Part shown: positions 29,801 to 36,000 of the stretch, piece by piece | How positions within the stretch are numbered: position 1 is the first letter of the stretch | How the letters are laid out: every line of letters begins with the position of its first letter | Assembly: GCA_009746045.1 (NCBI GenBank) | Contig: RPFO01000199.1 | Location: 747,986-783,985, forward strand | Length of the DNA: 36,000 nt | Source of the DNA: Mesostigma viride | Taxonomy: Eukaryota; Streptophyta; Mesostigmatophyceae; Mesostigmatales; Mesostigmataceae | Reading direction: 5' to 3' | Position numbers and translations under genes: made by a program | The notes under the pieces: generated by a model | What the model saw: the letters and a program-made list of their open reading frames with translations, nothing else | Databases searched by the model: none | Told to the model about the DNA's origin: nothing

Positions 29801-32800
29801 GCGGACCCGTCGCTGTACCAGCCCGACGGCCAGCTGTCTAGGCTGCGCGTGACTCCCCCGGGCACGCTGACCGGTGCCACGGGCGCCATCACAGAGTACG
29901 TGTCGTCCACCGAGGTGCGCTGCGTCGTGCCCCCTTCGCCTAACGGGGGCATGGACGCGCTCTGGGTGGGCGTGGTCAACCACCCGCTGGACGGCAACAC
30001 GTTCAACGCGCTTCCGTTTGAGTACAAGGGGTATGCGCTCGAGTGCGATGGCGTGAACGACTACGTGGCGGCCGACAACGTCACCCGAGGGCTGGGGACG
30101 AATGCCACTGATGGCTACTCATTCGGTGGGTGGATCATGCCATACAGCCATGCCATCTTCCGCCTGGAGATCGTGCCCTCGCCGCCGCCCCCGCCGCCAT
30201 CCCCGCCCCCGCCCTCACCGCCCCCACCGTCCCCCCCCCCGCCGTCCCCCCCCCCGCTGGAGTTGGGTGGTCGTCGCCGCCTGCTCGCGGATGGCGATGA
30301 CGGTGACGACGACGACGACGGCGCGATCTACTTCACAGGGGTGGACATCTCAGGTATCGGCCCCATCCCTCTCGCGGTGGACCAGGCGACGGTGATGTCG
30401 TTTGAGTCGGCGACCAATGACAGCAACCGTGCGTCGCTCATGTACGACTATAAGAGTAAGCGCTTCTTCTACTACGACGACTTCATCCTGGACGCGTCCG
30501 AGCACGTCAAGGGTGCGGTGGGCCCCGACGGCCAGCCTGCGGCTGGCTACGCAGCCCCAGACCTTTGGCACCACGTGATGATCACCGTGACGGCGGCAGG
30601 GGAGGGCACATTGTACCTGAATGGGGCTCCCGTGGAGCACTTCACTACGCAGAGCGTGCCGGACGCCAGCGACCAGGGCTCGTTCAGCCTGTGCCAGGAC
30701 TACAGCGGCGAACCTGTGCGCGGGGAGAATGACACGCTGATCGCGATGGGCATGCCGAGCGAGTTCTTTGCTGGCAAGATGGACGAGGTGCGCGTCTACT
30801 CGCGCGCGCTGACGCGAGAGGAGGTGGTCGCCACCATGTGGGCGCCCTTTGCTGACAACGTGACGTCCGACGGCAGCCTCGTTGCCTACTTCGAGTTCCA
30901 GGAGGCCAACGGGGGGGACACCACGGCCAACTCAGCTGACAACGAGGACCCGATCAAGGGCCTGGTGTTCGGCGCCTACTACGTGCTCTCCTCCAACCCG
31001 GCGTACCCGACGACGGTGTACGAGGTCAGGCTGCCCTCGGGGCCTGTGGAAGGCGCGGCCGAGAACGTGGCGGTGCGCGGCAGCAACTTTGCGCCCAACA
31101 TGTTCAACGCGTGCCAGGTGGGGGGCCTCCCGCAGTCCTGCCGCGTGACGTCCGAGTCGACTGCGGTGCTGCAGCCGCCGGGCCAGTGGGAGTGCAGCGC
31201 GGGCCTTGTCACCGTGACCAACGGCGCGGCCAACGACACGTCGGTGGCCGAGTACACCTACGAGGGCTGCACCGGGCCCCAGTTTAGCTTCCAGGCGGCC
31301 TACCCGTGGCCCGACATGGTCAACATCGTGTCGCGCAACTTTGACGGCGACGGCAAGGGCTGGCAGGAGTTTGCCACCGCCGACCGCCACGGCATCGAGG
31401 GCCTCGCGCGGCGCGTCTCCCCCACCCACCCGGCGCGCTTTGTCCCCCCCAGCGTGATGAGCAACGGGCTGGGCGGCACGGTGACCGCGTGGCTGCTGGT
31501 CAACGCGAGCGCGGAGCAGCCGGCGGGGTTCCCCTGGGGCGTGGGCATCCCCTTGGACACGTGGGTCATGCTCACGTCGTACCACGAGCCGTCGGGCAGC
31601 GTGGTGTGGGTCATGGAGAACACCGAGCTGCTGGCGCTGCCGGATGACGTGAATCATACGGATGCCAGCGGCGAGGGGGGGGCGTCGTCCGATGGGTCCC
31701 AGGCGGTGGAGGACGCCGTGCTGGCGGATGCGCGTGTCGGGCGTCGCGCGGCGTACGTGGAGCTGATGGAGGCCTTTTACGCTAGCGGGGACGTGTTTGG
31801 GTCGCGCTTTGTGGGCGCGGTGGACGACGTCTGGTTCACGCCCGCGCAGATGTCCCCCTGCGCGGTGCCCTCGCGATACCGCACCACCCACGCGGCTCTG
31901 GACCTGGGCGTGCAGACGCTTCGCCCAGACGGCCCGCTGGCCTCCTTTGCCTATTACGCGCCCTTGTTCCAGAAGCCGTTCACCGTGCAGGCGCGCGTGT
32001 TCCTGCGCAGCGTGCTCGGCTACCAGCCGCTGCTGCACCAGGCGAGCGACGCCAACCGGGCGACCGACCGGGGCATCCCCGCGTTCACGCTGGGCATCCG
32101 CGACGGCGAGGTGGTCGCCTCGCTCTACTCCGGCTGGTGCTCGTGCGCGCCCTGCACATCCACGAGGCGCCTGGTGGCGTCGGGGGCGGTGGTCTTCCCC
32201 GGCCGATGGACGCACATCTCGGTGTCCTACGACGGCAGCAGCTGGGTGGTCTTCGTCGACGGCGTGTACAAGCACGCGCAGAACAAGCGGCTGCCCTCGC
32301 CCGACGACCTGGCCGGCGAGGACGTTGACGGGTCGGGCCCGGTGTGGCCCAGGGAGAGCAGCGCCGCGGTTCTTCTGGGCGCCGACTTGGACCACGACAT
32401 CCGCCCGCATGCAGCGCTCACCGACACGCAACCAGCTGGCCGCGTATTCAATGGCCTTATCAAGGAGCTGACCATCCTGCAGGGCCCCTTGCCCATCCCC
32501 AGCTACGAGACGGTGCGTGATGTGGTGGCCTGCTGCGGCGGTGACTGGCGGCGGCCGGGCGTGGTCGGTTACTGGCCCATGGCGGAGGAGATAGGCACCA
32601 TCAGCCGCAACCTGGCGGCCCCTGGCCAGGGTGACCTGGTCGGCCTAAGCCAGGCCATGTGGGTGAACGTGACCACGGCCGACGCGCGCGTGGCACCGGA
32701 GCAGACGACGGTGCATGGCCTGCCCTGGTCGCCCACTGACACGCTTGGGTGCGTGACCGTGCAGGCGCGCACGGCGTGCGGCGCCCGCATCACGCGCGGC

Positions 32801-35800
32801 AACCCTGACAACGCGACCGAGGGCGCCAGCAGTAACTCCACCGGGTTCAGCATCCAGGTGGGCGAGGAGGGGACGGAGGGCGTGAACGTGACGTTCACGG
32901 ACCGCCGTGACGGCAGCTACGCGCTCTGCTACGTGGGCCCCGCGTGCACCGCCTTCAACGTCACGCTGCTGTACGACGGCACTCCCATGTTCGTGATCGA
33001 CCTCGAGGTGGTTGCGGGCCCGACGTCGGCCGCCACCTCGACGCTGGCGCTGGAGGACCCCGCGCTGACGGCCGGCTCGCCCGCCTACGTGTCCATCACG
33101 TCGCGCGACGCCAACGGGTGCGTGAACAAGCGAGGGGAGGACGTGTTCCTGCTGCAGATGGAGGGGCCCAGCGCGAGCGACCCAACACCCGCACAGTACG
33201 TGGGGGAGGGCGTCTACCGCGCCATGCTGGTGGCGGCGGCCGCGGGCACCTACAAGCTCTCGGTCGTGCATTCGGTGGTGACGTCGGACGGCGAGGAGCC
33301 GTCGCTGGAGCCGCTGGCCGCGCCACTGGAGGGCCTGCCGGGTAGCGCGCAGCAGGGCAGCCCGTACTGCCTCTCCTTCCTGGAGGGCGGGTCGATCAAG
33401 TTCCCGGGCTTCTCGTCCGCCGTGTTCGATGCCGCGGACGTGCCACCTGTTGCTGGGACAGTGCTCACGATGGAGGCGTTTGTGAAGACGGCGCCCGATG
33501 GCGGCGCGCCCAGCAACGCGCCGTCGACCGATAATGCCCGCGACCGTTACGTGCTGCTGCGCGGGCGCCCCACCGACGCCAGCGGCACCGCCACCGGCGG
33601 CGCGCTCCGCCGCTACTTCCTCCGCCTCAACTACTTGGACACAGGCAACGTGCTCACCGCGGGCGTGTGGGTTGGGCCCAGCAACGAGTTGCGCGAGGTG
33701 TCCCTGCAGGGCGTCTCGCTCGCCGCCGCCGGGTCGCCCGTTTGGCGCCACCTGGCGGCCGTGTACACGGGCGACCTGCTGCGGCTGTACGTGGACGGCG
33801 CCCTCGTGGCCAGCGCCTCGTTTGACAGCGTGGCCTATGTGCTGGACGACCCTTCGCTGCCCCTGCACATCGGGCTCGGTTTTGGTGGCAACATCGACGA
33901 CGTGCGTGTGTGGACCAGTGAGCTGGACACTGCTGAGCTGGCCACCACCCGCCAGTGCCCTGTGCACCTGGCACCTGTGGCAGGCACCTCAGCCGGCGAT
34001 GATGTCGCGCGTCGGCTGCTCCCCCTGGGTCTCCTGTACGCCATCCCCCTGAACGACGGCCGCACGGCCAAGCCCGCGCCCACACTGTGGGTTGCGGCCA
34101 CCGGCACCCCCTACCGCGGCGTGCTGGACCCATCGCTGGTCGCGGGCAATGGCGCCCAGTCAGTGTGGTCTTCGGACCGCCCTGACGGCGGCGTGCTGGC
34201 GATGGCCCCCAGCGCGCGCTACTCCACCGCAGCGATTCTGGCGCCCGCAGGGTCTAGCTATGCGGGCGCGAGCGGGACCGCCCCCGCCCCAGTGGGTGCG
34301 TACGCCAGCGTCAACAACCTGCCCTTCACGGCAGGGGACGTCGTCTCCGCGACGCTAACGCTGCGTGACGAGTGCGGCTTCCGCTTCCCGCAGCCGCGTA
34401 CCGGCAACGTCACGCTTATCGCTGGCGTCACCACCTGGGCCTACTTTGGTGCGCCCGGCGAGGGGGGCCCCTTCCCCAAGCGCGTCGTGGGTGCCCCCCT
34501 GGCGGGCACGGCGGTGACGTATGCGGGCGCCTACTGCTCGCGGGACAGCGCGGGCCTCTTCTCGGGCAACCGTAACCCGACCATGGCCTACCCACCGGAC
34601 AAGTTTGGCGGCGGCGTCTACGACCTCTCGGTACAGGTCACGCGCAGCGGCACGTACGACTTCACCATCAACGTGGAAGGGAAGCCCGTGACCGCGCTGT
34701 CATCTGTACCCGCCGAGGATGAGGATGAAGGTGACGGCGGTGACGCCTCACTGCCCCCCCCCCTGGTGGACATGGCGGCGGTCCCTGTGGTCCCCGCGGC
34801 GCTGGACCCGCTGCGCACGTCCTTCTCGCCGCTCTTCACCGTCCCCGTGGGCGTGGTCACTAGCTTCGACCTGACCACGTATGACACCTTTGGCAACCAG
34901 ATGGCGCAGGGGGGCCTGGCGGACGGCCTCTCAGTGTCCCTCGCGCCGCTGCCGGGCAGCGGCGTGGATCTGGCGGACGCGCGCGACGCGGTCGTGTTCT
35001 ACCCGCCCACCGACAAGGGCGACGGCAGCTACACGGTGGTCTACAAAGGCCAGCGGCCGGGCCAGTACGCGCTTAGCGCCACGGTGGCGGGGGCCAGCGT
35101 GCCGGGCGCCATCCTCACGGTCACCGAGCAGCAGTGGGGGGAGCTGGGCGGGGAGCCCTCGGCGGCCGACAGCGCCAACGGGGGTTCCTCGGCGCTGCTG
35201 GCGTCTGCGGGCGCGCGCTCGCGGCACACGCTGGTCACCTACGGAAGCGACTTCTACGCGTTTGGCGGCGCGGGGGGTGACCGCTCCTTCCTTGGCGACC
35301 TGTGGGCAGCCTCGCTGGGGGGACCCGTGTACAGCAGCGCGCAGGATGTGGTGGTGGACGATGGTGGCAGCGGCGGCAATAGCGCGGGTGGCACCAGCGA
35401 CGCCGACGATTGGCGGTCGGTCCCTGGCCTCGCTCGCGTGTCCCTGGCCACGCGGCCGCTCATCTCACGCGGCCGCATGCGGGCGGACTGCGCCGACGTG
35501 CGCTTTGTGTCCTCCTACCGCGGCGCGGAGATCATCCTGCCACACGCGGTGACGGGCTGCGGCAGCGACGCGACCCAGTTCTACGTGGCGCGCGCTCCCT
35601 CGCCCGCGTTCCGCATGTTCTACGGCACCGCGCTGGCGTCCGCCCCCACCTCCAACCCGTACGGCCTCTTCTCTGGGTTTGAGCAGCCAGGGGGCGACTG
35701 GGCGGTGGAGCAAGGCGGGTGCAAGGCGCGCGGCGACGCCCCCGTGCCAGATGTCGCCTACTCGGTGGTCGACAGCAACCCGGCCGAGGGCGCACGCGCG

Positions 35801-36000
35801 CTGCTGGTGACCCCCGCCAAGTCCGACCCGCTCGACGAGCCGCCGCCACCTGGCAGCGTGGCGTCGCAGCAGGTGGCGCAGGTGCCCGAGGGCTCGGCCC
35901 CCGGCGGCGCCTGGGTGGTCTCAGCGTACCTCTACGACGGGTTTGCCTCGGCGGGCGACGGCGCCACGCGGCACTGGCTGACGGTGCGGTCGCTGCCCCC
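23885..36000 (+). CDS. Giant secreted modular protein (LamG/IPT/filamin-like/Kelch with extensin-like spacers), 3' end outside window
   Basis: Exons: 23885-23978, 24309-26040, 26562-28716, 29013-29137, 29660-36000 (open). All joints keep frame; the first three introns are phase 1, the fourth phase 0. Exon 1 encodes a signal peptide (hydrophobic W-L-I-L-L-A-C-V-V-S-C). Modules by base position: Ig/cadherin-like (about 24960-25230); LamG-like at 26580-27190, 28080-28560, 30025-30880, 31885-32500 and 33370-33930; IPT/TIG-like at 27675-28060, 29660-30020 and 31015-31270; filamin-like at 32700-32945, 33020-33270, 34300-34680 and 34780-35130; one Kelch-like repeat (35217-35330); DUF2341-like (35400-35640). 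Four S-P-P-P-P spacers resemble cell-wall hydroxyproline-rich glycoproteins. Over 3,400 residues are encoded so far. An extracellular-matrix or cell-surface role is inferred. Two frame changes at C runs (25446-25453, 27347-27364) must be allowed for. Confidence 0.8.
23979..24308 (+). other. Intron 1 of the giant gene, phase 1
   Basis: Donor CAAG|GTAAGA, acceptor ATGTTCAG|CT. Exon 1 ends after 31 codons plus one base and exon 2 resumes at codon position 2, placing the signal peptide directly before A-T-H-F-R-Y. Confidence 0.8.
25390..25556 (+). repeat. Extensin-like proline-rich spacer 1 with apparent frameshift, ending G-G-R-K-L-L
   Basis: S-P-P-P-S-P-P-P-P-S-P is read in one frame up to the C8 run at 25446-25453. 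It continues as S-P-P-P-P-S-P-P-P-P in the +1 frame to T-G-G-R-K-L-L-E-E (25533-25559). In the original frame the proline pattern decays, so the frame really changes here. Confidence 0.8.
26041..26561 (+). other. Intron 2 of the giant gene, phase 1
   Basis: Donor CTGG|GTACGT, acceptor CCCTACCAG|AT. It joins L-R-L-L to D-V-P-P-A-E-E at the start of the first LamG-like module. Composition is less GC-rich than the exons. Confidence 0.75.
26870..26968 (+). repeat. Extensin-like proline-rich spacer 2 inside a LamG-like module, ending G-G-R-R-R-L
   Basis: S-P-P-P-S-P-P-P-P repeats run into D-T-G-G-R-R-R-L-Q. The LamG-like strands before it (W-H-H-A-A-V-I-I-D ... L-F-V-D-G-I) continue after it (V-L-D-E-V-V-V-W-S-R-A-L), so the spacer splits the domain. 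Confidence 0.8.
27300..27476 (+). repeat. Extensin-like proline-rich spacer 3 with C18 run, ending G-G-R-R-L-L
   Basis: S-P-P-P-P-S-P-P-P-P-P is read up to a run of 18 C at 27347-27364. The proline pattern and the rest of the gene continue in the +1 frame to V-Q-G-G-R-R-L-L-Q-D (27450-27479). Confidence 0.85.
28717..29012 (+). other. Intron 3 of the giant gene, phase 1
   Basis: Donor GTGGA|GTACGT, acceptor CCACCGCAG|CC. It joins T-V-P-W to T-A-T-R-V-D. An alternative acceptor 21 bases later (GACGCAG, exon from 29034) is also in frame. Confidence 0.7.
29138..29659 (+). other. Intron 4 of the giant gene, phase 0
   Basis: Donor CTGCAG|GTGGGT, acceptor CTCCCCCAG|GC. It joins N-A-L-Q to A-H-P-D-G-G-V-E-L-V-F inside an IPT-like module. 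A run of 10 or more G lies close to the donor. Confidence 0.75.
30175..30289 (+). repeat. Extensin-like proline-rich spacer 4 inside a LamG-like module, ending G-G-R-R-R-L-L
   Basis: S-P-P-P-P-P-P-S-P-P-P-P repeats run into L-G-G-R-R-R-L-L-A-D and an Asp-rich turn. LamG-like sequence (F-G-G-W-I-M-P before; W-H-H-V-M-I-T-V, L-Y-L-N-G and M-D-E-V-R-V-Y-S-R after) lies on both sides. There is no frame change here. Confidence 0.9.

Noticed and set aside
30932-32431. 499-codon minus-strand ORF opposite the giant gene
   Set aside because: Arg/Gly/His/Val-rich antisense shadow. The plus-strand frame is open from 29660 to 36000 with recognisable domains.

Overview
The window looks like nuclear DNA of a green-lineage eukaryote, probably a green alga. 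Four things point this way: GT-AG introns that restore reading frame; a plant-type ELM1 mitochondrial-fission gene; extensin-like S-P-P-P-P tracts joined to animal-like extracellular domains; and GC-rich exons beside AT-rich repeats. I cannot name the species. There is no prokaryotic or organellar gene set.

Layout. 1-3031: genes I do not recognise, namely an acidic-tailed ORF, a 71/72-bp tandem repeat and a second gene whose two ORFs are joined by a phase-1 intron. 3576-14889: one degraded LTR retrotransposon with copia-like RT and RNase H. It is bounded by two copies of a ~220-bp direct repeat that starts TGTT. The left copy is split by a 2.3-kb terminal-inverted-repeat (TIR) element. The gag is split by a second TIR element (1688 bp) with a perfect TTAA target duplication. 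14890-18389: a 5'-truncated LINE that abuts the right repeat copy. It encodes RT plus a restriction-like endonuclease, followed by an ORF1-like coiled-coil/RRM-like ORF on the 3' side, a 3'UTR and a (TTAA)n tail. 18557-18850 and 20211-20372: diverged 3'-end fragments of the same LINE family. 19417-20205 (minus): a Penelope-like RT fragment.

Host genes. On the minus strand, ELM1 (22641 to 20501) has one clear 704-bp intron. Divergently, from 23885 to beyond the window end, runs a giant secreted modular gene: signal peptide, Ig-like, LamG-like, IPT/TIG, filamin-like, Kelch and DUF2341-like modules. It carries four extensin-like proline-rich spacers, each ending in a G-G-R-basic motif. The last exon is open for over 6.3 kb and has no stop in the window. 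Two apparent frameshifts in it fall on C homopolymers of 8 and 18 bases, so they may be assembly errors.

The repeat block (3.5-20.4 kb) is a nest of insertions. The likely order is: LTR element first, then two cut-and-paste-type elements into its 5' repeat and gag, and a LINE into or beside its 3' repeat. I found no tRNA, rRNA or CRISPR array. The most unusual points are the protease position and mixed integrase features in the LTR element, the RT-before-ORF1 order in the LINE, and the recurrent proline-rich/R-R-L-L module in the giant extracellular protein.
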